35,234 nucleotides of DNA, taken from the IMG/VR virus record IMGVR_UViG_3300043466_000280, positions 1-35,234 of that record; one strand, written 5' to 3'. Below, one piece after another: positions 24,229 to 32,643 of the stretch. The notes below the pieces were generated by a model. It saw nothing but the letters and a program-made list of their open reading frames with translations. It was not told the origin of the DNA and did no database searches. The translations under genes and the position numbers were made by a program. How positions within the stretch are numbered: the stretch's first letter is position 1; each line of letters opens with the position of its first letter. Origin of the DNA: a virus.

Positions 24229-25977
24229 TTACTCCTTGGCTTTTAACTGCTTTTCCAAAGACACAACACGCTTGGCAAGTTCAACAACAGCAGCCATGGC
24301 AGCGTTGCCATACGATACAGACTTTAGCCCGTTTTCATGTGTTTGAACCGCATCAGGCATAACCTTTTCAAGCGAACCAGCGCCTACACCAACTTGGGTG
24401 ACACCTGAATCAATACGATCGTAGATACCACTTTGAACTTGCGCCAGCATCTCAATAAAGTCAAACGGGAATGCTTGCCAATTTGTCTTTAGCGTTTCGT
24501 CAGAATAGGCGGTAATGTTGCCTCCGCAAGTTAAGTTAGTTCCGTCAAAGGTTAAGTTTCCGGAGCCAGCCGCTGTGCCACCATTGTTGTAGATAACTTG
24601 CGTGTTTGAACCGCCAATAGGTCCGGCAGGGCCTGTGGGTCCAGTAGGTCCAGTAGGTCCAGTATTTCCTTGTATACCTTGTATACCTTGTGGGCCTTGA
24701 GGTCCAGTAGGTCCAGTAGGTCCGGGAACGGTTGAAGCTGGGCCGGTAGGTCCAGTAGGTCCAGTTAAACCTGTGGGACCTGTGGGACCTGTAGGCCCTG
24801 CAACTCCAGCAGCCCAAACGCCATCACCACGCCAGAACGTGCCAGACGAAGCGCTGGTTCCGCTGTTTAAATTAGTTACAGGCAAATTGCCTGTGACGTT
24901 GGAAGCTAAATTAACAAACTGAGTAGAGGTAGTCCCCGTGCCGCCGTTAGCGATAGGTAGTGTACCTGTAACGCCAGTAGAAAGAGGCAAACCAGTAGCG
25001 TTTGTTAGCGTTACTGAAGAGGGTGTTCCTAAAACCGGTGTGACTAGCGTAGGTGATGTTGACAATACATTATTACCCGAACCCGTAGAAGTTGTAACGC
25101 CAGTGCCACCGTTGGCAACAGGTAGTGTGCCGGTGACCTGAGTGGCCAAGCTAACGCCTGTAAGTGCCCCACCCAAAGTTAAATTGCCAGTGCTTGTAAC
25201 AGTACCGCTTAAACTAATGCCATTTACAGTACCTGTTCCTGAAACCGAAGTAACTGTGCCCCCCGTATTTGAAGAATTAATTGTCTGATTAGGCCAAGTG
25301 CCTGTAATAGAAACATTTGTTCCCGCAACTAAAGCAGGGGTAGTTGTGCCTGTACCGCCATTTGCAACCGGGAGCGTACCCGTGACACCAGTTGTTAGAG
25401 GGAGACCTGTAGCGTTTGTTAGCGTTACTGAAGTGGGAGTGCCAAGCGTTGGAGTCACCAAGGTTGGGCTAGTGCTTAGTACAGTATTACCAGAACCCGT
25501 GGAAGTTGTAACGCCCGTACCGCCAGAGGTAACAGGAAGTGCAGTGCCAAGAGCCAACGTAGACAAGTAATCAATCTGATTGCCAACGTCAGTGCCGTTG
25601 TTATACACCACAGTACGCTTGCCAGATGGCACAGATACACCGGCCAACCCAGTGACCTTCACCGTGACGGCAAAGCTGCTGTTGTTAATAATGATGTAAG
25701 GCTTTTGGATGGCTGGAACGTTGAGCGTACCTGCAGCGGATACTGCACCGGCTGCGATGTTTAAACACAATGCCCGTGCGTTCTGGGCTGTATTGGTGTT
25801 TGTCAGCGTCAGCGTAGCTACGTTTGTAGTAAAGTCTGCTGAAGTTAGGGTGGCCATGCCAACAATCGCCTGCTCAATGGCGGTTCCAATATTGGTATTT
25901 GTTGTTCCGCCCCACGCACCAGACTGCTCACCCGTCGTGATTAGCTCAAATTTAAGATTGGAATAGGTACTTGACAT
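24229..25977 (-). CDS. collagen-like tail fibre with S74 chaperone-type end (582 aa)
   Basis: The N-terminus ([19 protein letters not shown]) is typical of phage fibre attachment regions. Residues of about 100-350 are low-complexity beta repeats such as [15 protein letters not shown] and [13 protein letters not shown]. Residues of about 390-455 form a collagen-like Gly-X-Y stretch ([16 protein letters not shown] and [13 protein letters not shown]), expected to make a triple helix. The last 95 residues carry SDETLKTNW and end in a helix ([20 protein letters not shown]). This is the layout of the Peptidase_S74 intramolecular chaperone, which trims itself off after trimer folding. AAGGACT precedes the ATG. 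The oxygenase gene lies 18 bases upstream. Confidence 0.92.
   Translation of the reverse strand: MSSTYSNLKFELITTGEQSGAWGGTTNTNIGTAIEQAIVGMATLTSADFTTNVATLTLTNTNTAQNARALCLNIAAGAVSAAGTLNVPAIQKPYIIINNSSFAVTVKVTGLAGVSVPSGKRTVVYNNGTDVGNQIDYLSTLALGTALPVTSGGTGVTTSTGSGNTVLSTSPTLVTPTLGTPTSVTLTNATGLPLTTGVTGTLPVANGGTGTTTPALVAGTNVSITGTWPNQTINSSNTGGTVTSVSGTGTVNGISLSGTVTSTGNLTLGGALTGVSLATQVTGTLPVANGGTGVTTSTGSGNNVLSTSPTLVTPVLGTPSSVTLTNATGLPLSTGVTGTLPIANGGTGTTSTQFVNLASNVTGNLPVTNLNSGTSASSGTFWRGDGVWAAGVAGPTGPTGPTGLTGPTGPTGPASTVPGPTGPTGPQGPQGIQGIQGNTGPTGPTGPTGPAGPIGGSNTQVIYNNGGTAAGSGNLTFDGTNLTCGGNITAYSDETLKTNWQAFPFDFIEMLAQVQSGIYDRIDSGVTQVGVGAGSLEKVMPDAVQTHENGLKSVSYGNAAMAAVVELAKRVVSLEKQLKAKE
24613..24799 (-). repeat. 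collagen-like Gly-X-Y repeat tract
   Basis: About 60 residues of the fibre are built on a nine-base unit (GGTCCAGTA on the plus strand), coding mostly Gly-Pro-Thr. The tract is broken near the middle by ASTVPGPT. Near-identical short DNA repeats make length change by slippage likely in three-codon steps without loss of frame. Confidence 0.9.
24935..25530 (-). repeat. long direct repeat (414-bp period) in the fibre gene
   Basis: The region near 24935-25110 reappears near 25354-25530. A 25-base stretch (starting GTAGCGTTTGTTAGCG) at 24995 recurs at 25409, an offset of 414 bases or 138 codons. Both copies encode [16 protein letters not shown] and [12 protein letters not shown] elements. Confidence 0.8.
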
Positions 25978-25995
25978 TTTTAGTCCTTCAATATT

Positions 25996-26535
25996 TCAAC
26001 GAAAACGCGGGCCGTTAAACCACATCGTAGCCGAGTAACGAATACCAGAGGTTACAGGGATAACCCTATGCTCTAGGATAGATGGGAACGCAATCATGGT
26101 CCCCTTTTTCAGCGGTGCTGTGTAGTCGCTGTACAACCTCACTTGGAACTCACCCGCCTCAAACTCATCGTTTAAAAGACAGACCACGCTTATTTTGCGC
26201 TCAGTCGGAGTCCCCGCCAATGTGAAGGTGTCGGTGTGCCATGCGTAGTGTTGCTCTGGCCCGTACTCGGCGAACTGAACATTCTCGCGGCCCGTAATGT
26301 GGTAGTCCCACTTACAGACCTTGTTGGCTTCTAGCGCAAACTGCTCAAACCTGTCACCAAGCCAGTAGTCACTGTTGCCAAAACGCACATTGGTGTTACG
26401 CGTGCTGGTATTCTTTTCGGTCCCGTCTACCCCTATGGTTGCGTCACGTACCTCAATACCAGACAATTCTGCAATCACTTGATTACAGGTGTCGTGGTCT
26501 AGCTCGGCGGTGTACCACAGCGGTAAATGGGCCAT
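25996..26535 (-). CDS. 2-oxoglutarate/Fe(II)-dependent oxygenase (179 aa)
   Basis: The enzyme should hydroxylate a protein or small molecule using 2-oxoglutarate, O2 and Fe(II). The iron triad is visible: H100-T-D102 (AWHTDTF) and H156 (ILEHRVIPV), with R166 (GIRYSATMW) ten residues further on to bind 2-oxoglutarate. The layout and length resemble the prolyl-hydroxylase/PKHD group. The gene sits inside the tail-fibre cluster, upstream of the collagen-like fibre and 8 bases after the 11-residue-repeat protein. A virion-protein substrate is therefore plausible, and collagen-like proline is the obvious candidate. A host or nucleic-acid substrate is not excluded. GTAAGGAC precedes the ATG. Confidence 0.9.
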   Translation of the reverse strand: MAHLPLWYTAELDHDTCNQVIAELSGIEVRDATIGVDGTEKNTSTRNTNVRFGNSDYWLGDRFEQFALEANKVCKWDYHITGRENVQFAEYGPEQHYAWHTDTFTLAGTPTERKISVVCLLNDEFEAGEFQVRLYSDYTAPLKKGTMIAFPSILEHRVIPVTSGIRYSATMWFNGPRFR

Positions 26536-26543
26536 TTTTGTCC

Positions 26544-27215
26544 TTACGGGAGAACCGGGTTCCAGCCCGGTGTTTGGGTGTCGTCTACATCGCCCCAGCC
26601 GGGGGTCTGCGCATTGTTGATATTTTGCCAGTTTGCGGTCTGGCTGTCATCCACATTTACCCAAGCGGCCGTTTGTGTGTTGTTAATGTTGCCCCAATCA
26701 GGAATCTGACTGTCGTCGATAGGGTTCCACAGGTAAGCGGCAGTGAAAATGTCCGAAGCAGTCAGACTGGTCAGCAGCGTGACGTTGTAAATACTTCCAG
26801 CAGGGTTGACGTTGTCAGTTGCCGTATTGCTCTCAAAAAGCGCCGCATTAAATGTGGACGGGCCAACGAGAATTGAATCGGTAGCCGAAGCGCTTTCCTG
26901 TAGGGCCGCTACAAACGTAGCAAAAGTTGAGGCAGTATCGGCAGCTGACGCGGCTTCGCTAACTGTAGAAGCAAATGCAGCAAAAGCTGAGGTAGTGTCC
27001 GTTATAGACGCGGCTTCGCTAACGCTAGAAGGTATAGCGCTATTTGCATTGACGCTGTCTAAGACAGTAGCAGACTCGGCAAGTGCAACACTAAAAGTAG
27101 AAGCTGCGGCAAAATCACTATCAACTGCTACTACGCTTTCCGCAAGGACAGCCGCATACGCGCTCCACAAAAGAGCTGATATGGGCGCTTGCGAGAAAGC
27201 ATTAAACCCAAACAT
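26544..27215 (-). CDS. doubly repetitive structural protein (223 aa)
   Basis: Residues of about 20-165 are seven imperfect 20-21-residue units of the form xLAESAxxxDSxxAxSTFxxx, in which ES/SEA and D-S/T recur. The last 55 residues are five exact 11-residue units (SQTANWQNINN, AQTPGWGDVDD and so on). Both halves look like extended, possibly fibrous, tail structure. The start overlaps the upstream stop as TAATG. No enzyme motif or membrane segment is seen. The hydroxylase gene follows directly, so this protein is a second possible substrate. Confidence 0.75.
   Translation of the reverse strand: MFGFNAFSQAPISALLWSAYAAVLAESVVAVDSDFAAASTFSVALAESATVLDSVNANSAIPSSVSEAASITDTTSAFAAFASTVSEAASAADTASTFATFVAALQESASATDSILVGPSTFNAALFESNTATDNVNPAGSIYNVTLLTSLTASDIFTAAYLWNPIDDSQIPDWGNINNTQTAAWVNVDDSQTANWQNINNAQTPGWGDVDDTQTPGWNPVLP
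26547..26711 (-). repeat. five 11-residue (33-bp) repeats
   Basis: The C-terminal array has consensus [S/T/A]QTxxWxx[I/V][D/N][D/N], with spacing of exactly 11 residues. The ends alternate NN, DD, NN, DD before a final VLP. The invariant tryptophans suggest a stacked solenoid or an aromatic ladder. Confidence 0.85.
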
Positions 27216-27484
27216 TATGCGTCAGTCGCACCTTCAAACTCAGGCTTTTGCTTGATGATTGCATACAAAGCGGCTCGGTCTGCACCCGCTACATAGTCAT
27301 CACCTGAAATCTGAACTTTACCTGCTGACAATGGTTGTTTACCTGCATCACGGGCTTCTTTAGAAGCGTATCCGTAAAAGGTTACTTCTGTGCCACGACC
27401 TTTGAAGTCTTCTTGAACAGCACCGATGTTCCAATATACCGATGGAACGCCAAAGTCTGTATCTACTGATTTAATTAAAGCCAT
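27215..27484 (-). CDS. small phage protein, likely tail-associated (89 aa)
   Basis: It is a compact beta-rich protein with ordered segments: DTDFGVPSVYWNIGAV, EVTFYGYASKEARDAG and KVQISGDDY. Proteins with this look usually lie beside phage fibre genes; no function is known to me. AAGGAAAC precedes the ATG, and the stop overlaps the next start. It lies between a long fibre and the doubly repetitive protein. Confidence 0.72.
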   Translation of the reverse strand: MALIKSVDTDFGVPSVYWNIGAVQEDFKGRGTEVTFYGYASKEARDAGKQPLSAGKVQISGDDYVAGADRAALYAIIKQKPEFEGATDA

Positions 27485-27505
27485 GTTGTTTCCTTGTTTA
27501 AAAAA

Positions 27506-30145
27506 TTATGCGACTACCGCAAGTCTGCGAACTGTACCACCAGAATCTTTAATTTCAATATATCCAGTGATGGCACTGATTGTGCCTGTGTAAGTGCCAA
27601 AACGCACGTTGCCTGTGCCTTTGGGTGTCAGGGTTAGGTCTATGTTTGTGTCGGAGCCTAATGCTGAAATCGATGGGCCTGTACCAGAAACCTTGCCATC
27701 AACCTGAATATAGTTAACTGCTGATGATGAAGCGTTATACGCAATGAAAGCAGTTTTGCCATTTGACTTTGATTCAACCCAACCGCTATTTTTTGCTTGA
27801 ATAAAAATAGGAATATTGGTATCACTACCTTGGGCAGAAATAGTCCCACCTGCACCAGTAGCCGCACCAGTCACTTGGACGTAGTTCACAGCAGAGGCTG
27901 TGTTGGTAACAACAAATTGTTGTGCCGCCGCAGATGAAGTGGCAATACCAACACTGTTTGCAGAGGAAAAATAAACTCGTCCAACCTCTGACCCACCAGA
28001 ATACCCAAACAAATAGGCAGAACCTGTTGAAGATTGCGCCAAGAAAGAACCAAAACCACCCTGTCCAATAGAGGACACAATCATGTTCGTGGCGTTTGTT
28101 GCTTTAACTTGACCCGTTCCTTTTGGATTTAGGGTTAGGTCGATATTGGTGTCGGAGCCTTGGGCTGACAGGACTGGAGCAGAACTTGCCGCAGCACCAG
28201 TTGCCCTTAAAAAGTTTGCCCCCGATGCAACGCTGGTAACCTGAAAATGCGTTCCATTATTACCGTTGAAGCTATGAGATGCCGTACCTTTAAAGTTGTA
28301 GATCATCCCGATATTTGTATCGGAACCTTGAGAAGACACGACAACAGAACTACCAGTAGCCGCCCCCGTTACTTGTACATAGTTAACAGCAGAGGCTGTG
28401 TGGGCTACGACCATCTGAGACTGATTGGCAGAGTTAGTAAAAAACGAAACAGAGCCTGTCCCTTTGCTGGAAATGGCTGTTGATATATTTGTTACTGCCC
28501 CATCGGCTTGTAAATAAGGAACCCCACTTGCGCCAATAGCTTTCAAATAGTTGGAAACTCCTGCGCCAGTCTCTGCAATTTGAAAAGATGGTTGAGACGT
28601 TGAAATACCTCCCGGAGTCACGAAAGACACAGTAGAGCCAAGACTCCGCACGGTCGTCCCAGACCCCACAGTCGCATAAGCCGCCGCACCACTACCACCG
28701 CCACCAGAGAAACTTACTGTTGGTTGTTCTACATAGCCTGAACCTGCGTTTGTGATGGACTGTCCTGTGATTGCATAGTTCAGATTGAACGTAGCCCCAG
28801 AACCAGTGCCGCCCGTAACGCTAACTGGGTTTGTTGGGAGAACTGTGTAAGTTTCATTTGCAGTTATAGAAGCGGCTGTAATGACGCCACCTGATACAGT
28901 GGAAACTGTGATTCTTGTTGCAGCGCCTCCAGTGCCACCAATAGGCGTCAAAACATCGCCAGCCGTGTAACCAGCTCCTCCATTGACAACAACAGCAGTC
29001 CCTAATGCAGACATACCTGTAACAGAAGCAGTGGCCTGAACACCACCAGCAGTCGTAGGTGCAGTGATTGCAACGCTTGGGAAACTTGTATACCCTGAAC
29101 CAGCAGCAGTCCTCGTAATAGCAGTAACAGTACCACCATTGGAGATGTTAACCCCTGAACTACCTGCGGCTAGGTCTATTGCTCCTGTGCCCTTAGAGCG
29201 CAAAGCCATTGCAATGTTTGTATCAGTTCCAAGTGTTTGGAATTGCGTTGCATTACCTGTGGCTGAACCATCAGCATTGATATAGTTAACAGCAGTAGTT
29301 ACAACACCCGCACCAACCCGAAATTGACGAGAAGTTGTTGCTCCATTATTAAAGAAACTGATTGCGCCATTGCCCTTGGCAATTAAAGCACCGCCAACAC
29401 CAGCGTCAGAACCTGTAAAAGATATTTGTGGACTGTTGCTTGTAGCCGCACCAGTCACCTGAACGTAATTGACTGCTGATGCGGTGTTACTTACTCGCAT
29501 TTGAGCCGCACCATCCAACAAGCCGTCAGAAGTTGAGCCTGTATAGAAATTTATAAATGTAGGCGCAAGAAGACGAAAATCTGCAACTGAAGAACCCGCA
29601 GGGCCGAGGCGAACAACACTTGAACTAGGAACTCCAACTTGCAGACGCAAACCAGCCGCTGAAACAGGCGTTAGTACACGTAATGATTCGCTACCTGATG
29701 CACCACCCAATGATGTTTGTCCAGTAGCAGTAAGCGTAGTAAACACACCTGTAGAAGGTGTTGTTGCTCCTATTGTGGTGTTGTTGATCGTGCCGCCTGT
29801 GATGGGGTAGCCGTCTACATTACCTGCTGCGTCTTCATAAACAGCCCGACCTGCGGGGTAGTCCACAAACACATCTTTTGTGCCTGCTGAGAAATTGACC
29901 AGCGACCCGCTATTGCTAGAAGACAGCACCGTGTCTCGGCTCAGTGTTGTGCCTGATGCTGTATATGTGCCAATGCCCACTTCCCACTCAGTGCCTGAGT
30001 AAGCAACGATGGTGTAGTACGTGGTATTACCGTTGCCTACAGCGGCAAAACTTTGGCAACTGGGGACCGCCCCAAGCAGGGTAATTGTCCCTGTACCTGC
30101 GGTGGTTGTCGTCTCCCTAACGCGATCGGCAAGGACTAGAGCCAT
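27506..30145 (-). CDS. long tail fibre / structural protein built of repeats (879 aa)
   Basis: Residues 1-110 are a common phage fibre N-terminal domain (ADRVRETTTTAGTGTITL, then WEVGIGTYTASGTTLSRDTV, then FSAGTKDVFVDYPAGRAVY). Two repeat families follow. Family one, six or more copies of about 45-50 residues, reads SAVNYVQVTGAATG, SxQGSDTNI, LKGTG. Family two, near residues 340-505, is a glycine-rich block with GSGYTSFPSVAI, GAGYTAGDVLTP and GSGYVEQPTVSFSGG, and it interrupts family one. The end is short and has no S74 signature. AGGTTAAAC precedes the ATG. The product is probably a tail fibre or baseplate-spike component. Confidence 0.82.
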   Translation of the reverse strand: MALVLADRVRETTTTAGTGTITLLGAVPSCQSFAAVGNGNTTYYTIVAYSGTEWEVGIGTYTASGTTLSRDTVLSSSNSGSLVNFSAGTKDVFVDYPAGRAVYEDAAGNVDGYPITGGTINNTTIGATTPSTGVFTTLTATGQTSLGGASGSESLRVLTPVSAAGLRLQVGVPSSSVVRLGPAGSSVADFRLLAPTFINFYTGSTSDGLLDGAAQMRVSNTASAVNYVQVTGAATSNSPQISFTGSDAGVGGALIAKGNGAISFFNNGATTSRQFRVGAGVVTTAVNYINADGSATGNATQFQTLGTDTNIAMALRSKGTGAIDLAAGSSGVNISNGGTVTAITRTAAGSGYTSFPSVAITAPTTAGGVQATASVTGMSALGTAVVVNGGAGYTAGDVLTPIGGTGGAATRITVSTVSGGVITAASITANETYTVLPTNPVSVTGGTGSGATFNLNYAITGQSITNAGSGYVEQPTVSFSGGGGSGAAAYATVGSGTTVRSLGSTVSFVTPGGISTSQPSFQIAETGAGVSNYLKAIGASGVPYLQADGAVTNISTAISSKGTGSVSFFTNSANQSQMVVAHTASAVNYVQVTGAATGSSVVVSSQGSDTNIGMIYNFKGTASHSFNGNNGTHFQVTSVASGANFLRATGAAASSAPVLSAQGSDTNIDLTLNPKGTGQVKATNATNMIVSSIGQGGFGSFLAQSSTGSAYLFGYSGGSEVGRVYFSSANSVGIATSSAAAQQFVVTNTASAVNYVQVTGAATGAGGTISAQGSDTNIPIFIQAKNSGWVESKSNGKTAFIAYNASSSAVNYIQVDGKVSGTGPSISALGSDTNIDLTLTPKGTGNVRFGTYTGTISAITGYIEIKDSGGTVRRLAVVA
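28620..29130 (-). repeat. GSGYT-type repeat block interrupting the fibre
   Basis: This stretch encodes about four units around [A/S]G[S/A]GYTxxPxV with glycine and alanine spacers. It differs in motif and period from the VNYVQVTGAATG repeats on both sides, consistent with module exchange or insertion inside the fibre gene. Confidence 0.7.
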
Positions 30146-30147
30146 GT

Positions 30148-30726
30148 TTAACCTGCCAAGCTAAGTGTGTATGTAATGTTTAGTGTATCGCCAGAAACAA
30201 CTACTCGGTCGCCGGGTGATTGAAAGTCTGCGGCAGAAAACAGTGTACCCGTTGTGCCGCCTTTTGTGTCATTGCTAATCAAGAACGCGCCGCCAACAGT
30301 GGCTGTTGCATTGATGTTGAACGCTGCAGCTGAAGCAGAGTTCGTAGCCACCGAGGGGTTAGCTGTCGTTGCCGTAGCAAAAGAGCACGTTGGACGAACA
30401 GCGTTGCTGTATGGCGTGATCTCAGTCCAGCCTGCGTGTGAAGCCGCAGTATCTCCAGCCGCCGGTGTATTAGAAGCACCAGCACCATACAAACCCAAAT
30501 ACCAAGTTGTGATCTGCGTGACAGAAGTTAGTGCTGTGCCGCACATGTACTGAAGGCCTGTGTTGACCACCAAGTTCTGCTCTGTTGCAGTCCACTTGAC
30601 TTTGCCATCAGCGCCAACGCACTCCATCGTGAAGCGGCCTAAAGCCAACGCAGACTCGCCTGAACGTGTGCCACACACTAGCCCTGCGGCCACAACATCT
30701 TTACTTGTAACTTTTTCGTGTGACAT
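30148..30726 (-). CDS. small tail protein (192 aa)
   Basis: A charged start (MSHEKVTSKDVVAAGLVCG) is followed by GRFTMECVGADGKVKWTATEQNLVVNTGLQYM, the opening seen in many small phage tail proteins. The rest is an alanine/threonine-rich beta region (AGDTAASHAGWTEITPYSN) and a final strand pair. AAAGGTTTCT precedes the ATG. The function is unknown; its place between the adaptor-like genes and the long fibre suggests a minor tail protein. Confidence 0.75.
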   Translation of the reverse strand: MSHEKVTSKDVVAAGLVCGTRSGESALALGRFTMECVGADGKVKWTATEQNLVVNTGLQYMCGTALTSVTQITTWYLGLYGAGASNTPAAGDTAASHAGWTEITPYSNAVRPTCSFATATTANPSVATNSASAAAFNINATATVGGAFLISNDTKGGTTGTLFSAADFQSPGDRVVVSGDTLNITYTLSLAG

Positions 30727-30734
30727 AGAAACCT

Positions 30735-31151
30735 TTAATTAGAACTACGAATTAACGCTGATGTCGCCGTATTAGCTGGCATTGTGATGATGAAACTACT
30801 TGATGTCTTATCAGACCCAAAATCCAGCACGGCAATTGACCGGTTAGCCTTGCTTGCATTGTAAATTAATGCACACCTAGCTGTCACTGATGCACTGAAT
30901 GCTGCGTTGTTAAAGTTCACATAGGCTGTGTAGCCGTCAGAGCTAATCGTCACGCCTGTCAACACAACGCCGCCAGCCACATAGCCACCGCCAGTCACTT
31001 CACTAGAAGTTGTGTAAACAGTGGTCGCCGCGTTTAAATCAGCATTGGCCGTGTACAAAGCAATCTTCAATGTGTCAGTGGACAGATTGTGAATAGCCTG
31101 ATACAGCTCCGTTTTGAAGCTGGTGGTTTGTGTTTGGACAATCGAGCTCAT
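30735..31151 (-). CDS. small structural protein (138 aa)
   Basis: After SFKTELYQAIHNL comes a beta-rich domain with DTLKIALYTANADLN, TTSSEVTGGGYVAGGVVL and AVLDFGSDKTSSSF. Phage proteins with this pattern are frequent next to head-completion and tail genes. The start overlaps the upstream adaptor-like gene as ATGA, with no strong ribosome site, so translation is coupled. A minor tail or decoration role is likely but not proven. Confidence 0.75.
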   Translation of the reverse strand: MSSIVQTQTTSFKTELYQAIHNLSTDTLKIALYTANADLNAATTVYTTSSEVTGGGYVAGGVVLTGVTISSDGYTAYVNFNNAAFSASVTARCALIYNASKANRSIAVLDFGSDKTSSSFIITMPANTATSALIRSSN

Positions 31152-31798
31152 GAAACAGCAACCCTAACCTGTCCATCACGATAAGCATCCATCCTCTGCT
31201 TGCCGTCTGCCAAGTTTTTATACAAAGCAATGGCCTGAACGTAACGATCTTGCGCTAACTTAACCATGTCAGCCTCACCTTTCATGTAGGTGTAAGCTTC
31301 ACAGATAGTACCGTACAGCAACACAGAGTCAAAATTATCACCTAGCCAAGTAGTTCCAGCAGTGACGATAGACTCAGGGTAATAATAGAAATGCAACTCC
31401 ACCACATAGTTTGAATTTGGCGTAGGGCCAAGAATAAACGACAGCTCTGTAGAATCTGATGTAGAAGGCCCAAAGATAGCGTAGTGCTTTGGTAGACCCG
31501 TAGCAGACGAGCTTGGGTACGCCTCACGCACAAAGTTTACATCTTTATTAAGCAGGTACTTGTAGTCACCAGCCGCATCCACAACCGCCAACGAGTATGT
31601 GGACAAAAAGTCACCCGGAGCTGATAAATACTTATTGCCCGAAGACAATACGCCTGTCATGTTCTTTCTCAAATTGGCTGGCTGCGCAGTGTTATAGATG
31701 CGCTGCTCCGCCTGACGGATAAAAATATCCATGTCAGTTGTTGGGAAAGAGTTCTCGCAGTAATCGCTTACCGCAACGACAAGCTCGGCGTAGTTCAT
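31148..31798 (-). CDS. head-tail adaptor/stopper-like protein (216 aa)
   Basis: The N-terminal 50 residues are helical (YAELVVAVSDYCENSFP, then FIRQAEQRIYN) and resemble gp6/gp4-like connector proteins that sit under the portal. A beta section follows (YLSAPGDFLSTYSLAVV). The C-terminal helices (DSVLLYGTICEAYTYMKGE, then AQDRYVQAIALYKNL) are also typical. It overlaps its neighbours on both sides as ATGA. Together with the 309-residue protein it would form the head-to-tail junction. Confidence 0.75.
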   Translation of the reverse strand: MNYAELVVAVSDYCENSFPTTDMDIFIRQAEQRIYNTAQPANLRKNMTGVLSSGNKYLSAPGDFLSTYSLAVVDAAGDYKYLLNKDVNFVREAYPSSSATGLPKHYAIFGPSTSDSTELSFILGPTPNSNYVVELHFYYYPESIVTAGTTWLGDNFDSVLLYGTICEAYTYMKGEADMVKLAQDRYVQAIALYKNLADGKQRMDAYRDGQVRVAVS

Positions 31799-32058
31799 GC
31801 CATCGGGCCTCTTGCCATCAAGCCTTTAGTGGCTGCACCAGTACCGCGTACTTTGATGCCACTGGTCTTAGTCGCTGGCTGTGCGCGGCGATTAATGTTG
31901 CCAACAGACATATTGACTGTATTGGCATCGCTGTGGTCAGGGCCTGAACCGGGGTTTTCAGAAGCTTTAACAACCTTACCAGTCATTGTGTGTGGTGTGG
32001 CGTAGACCTTGGCATCACCAACTTCTTTGCCCATTAATTTTTTGCTAAATGTAGCCAT
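31795..32058 (-). CDS. small basic virion-cluster protein (87 aa)
   Basis: It is basic and low in aromatics, with a C-terminal run SGIKVRGTGAATKGLMARGPMA-like in character (residues about 65-87). The ends of such small proteins are conserved in many phages. The central part (NPGSGPDHSDANTVNMSVG) is polar. GAGGCTAATA precedes the ATG, and the stop overlaps the adaptor-like gene. It belongs to the cluster of tiny basic proteins at 31795-34818. The function is unknown; a packaged or scaffold-like role is possible. Confidence 0.72.
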   Translation of the reverse strand: MATFSKKLMGKEVGDAKVYATPHTMTGKVVKASENPGSGPDHSDANTVNMSVGNINRRAQPATKTSGIKVRGTGAATKGLMARGPMA

Positions 32059-32060
32059 TA

Positions 32061-32249
32061 TTAGCCTCGTTTCTGTGCGGCAATTTTTGCCAAGTTACGA
32101 CCCATTGACAACATATCGGCATTGGTTTTACCTTTACCTTTACCTTTGCCGCCGTGCATCATTTTAGCAACGGGACCGCTATTGCCATAGTTTTTACCCT
32201 CGGTCTTGCCTTTTTTAGCAATGCCGTCTGCTGATCGTGTGTATGCCAT
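32061..32249 (-). CDS. tiny basic protein with DGIA-GKT motif at its N-terminus (62 aa)
   Basis: Residues 5-18 read RSADGIAKKGKTEG, one of four copies in this window of a shared peptide. Here it is near the front, whereas in the other three proteins it is at or near the end. A lysine/glycine stretch (GGKGKGKGKT) and a short helix (NADMLSMGRNLAKIAAQK) follow. AAGGAGC is a strong ribosome site, supporting real expression. It has no known fold; it may bind nucleic acid or a capsid surface. Confidence 0.72.
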   Translation of the reverse strand: MAYTRSADGIAKKGKTEGKNYGNSGPVAKMMHGGKGKGKGKTNADMLSMGRNLAKIAAQKRG

Positions 32250-32259
32250 GTTTAGCTCC

Positions 32260-32643
32260 TTAATTAACCGTTACTGTACCAACAAATGTCGTTGCCACCA
32301 AGTAGTTTGGTGTCAAACCTACATCATTAAAACTGGCCCCACCGACAGGTGCCCATCCCCACTGAATGTCTCGCGAACCACCAGACAGGTTGCCGTTTGC
32401 ATTTACACCCGAAGTCACATAAGTTGTGTCCTTGCGAGGGTTGCGCAAAGCTTGTGGATCATCTACTGGAAACGTTCCAAGCATTAACTGCGGCTGATCT
32501 GGATCCCAACACGTAGGGCAAACCAACAGCTCGTACTTACGCTGCTTAATGATCTCAGTCTTAAGCCGCTTTAATCTGTACTGTTGGCCGCAGCGATCAC
32601 ATTCAGCAATCGCTATCTTGCCGGATGCGAATCTATTGCCCAT
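32260..32643 (-). CDS. zinc-ribbon-containing structural protein (127 aa)
   Basis: C15-x2-C18 (ECDRCGQQY) and C42-x2-C45 (VCPTCWDP) make a four-cysteine zinc-ribbon pattern. The polar C-terminal half is probably extended beta (GWAPVGGASFNDVG, ending in TTFVGTVTVN). The start overlaps the adaptor stop as TAATG. Such zinc-ribbon proteins recur between connector genes in phage late operons, and an assembly or packaging role is likely, with low certainty. Confidence 0.75.
   Translation of the reverse strand: MGNRFASGKIAIAECDRCGQQYRLKRLKTEIIKQRKYELLVCPTCWDPDQPQLMLGTFPVDDPQALRNPRKDTTYVTSGVNANGNLSGGSRDIQWGWAPVGGASFNDVGLTPNYLVATTFVGTVTVN

Noticed and set aside
24600-25560. Possible CRISPR-like array because of regularly repeated DNA
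   Set aside because: Repeats are in frame within one fibre gene, have varied spacing, and there are no unique spacers or cas genes.
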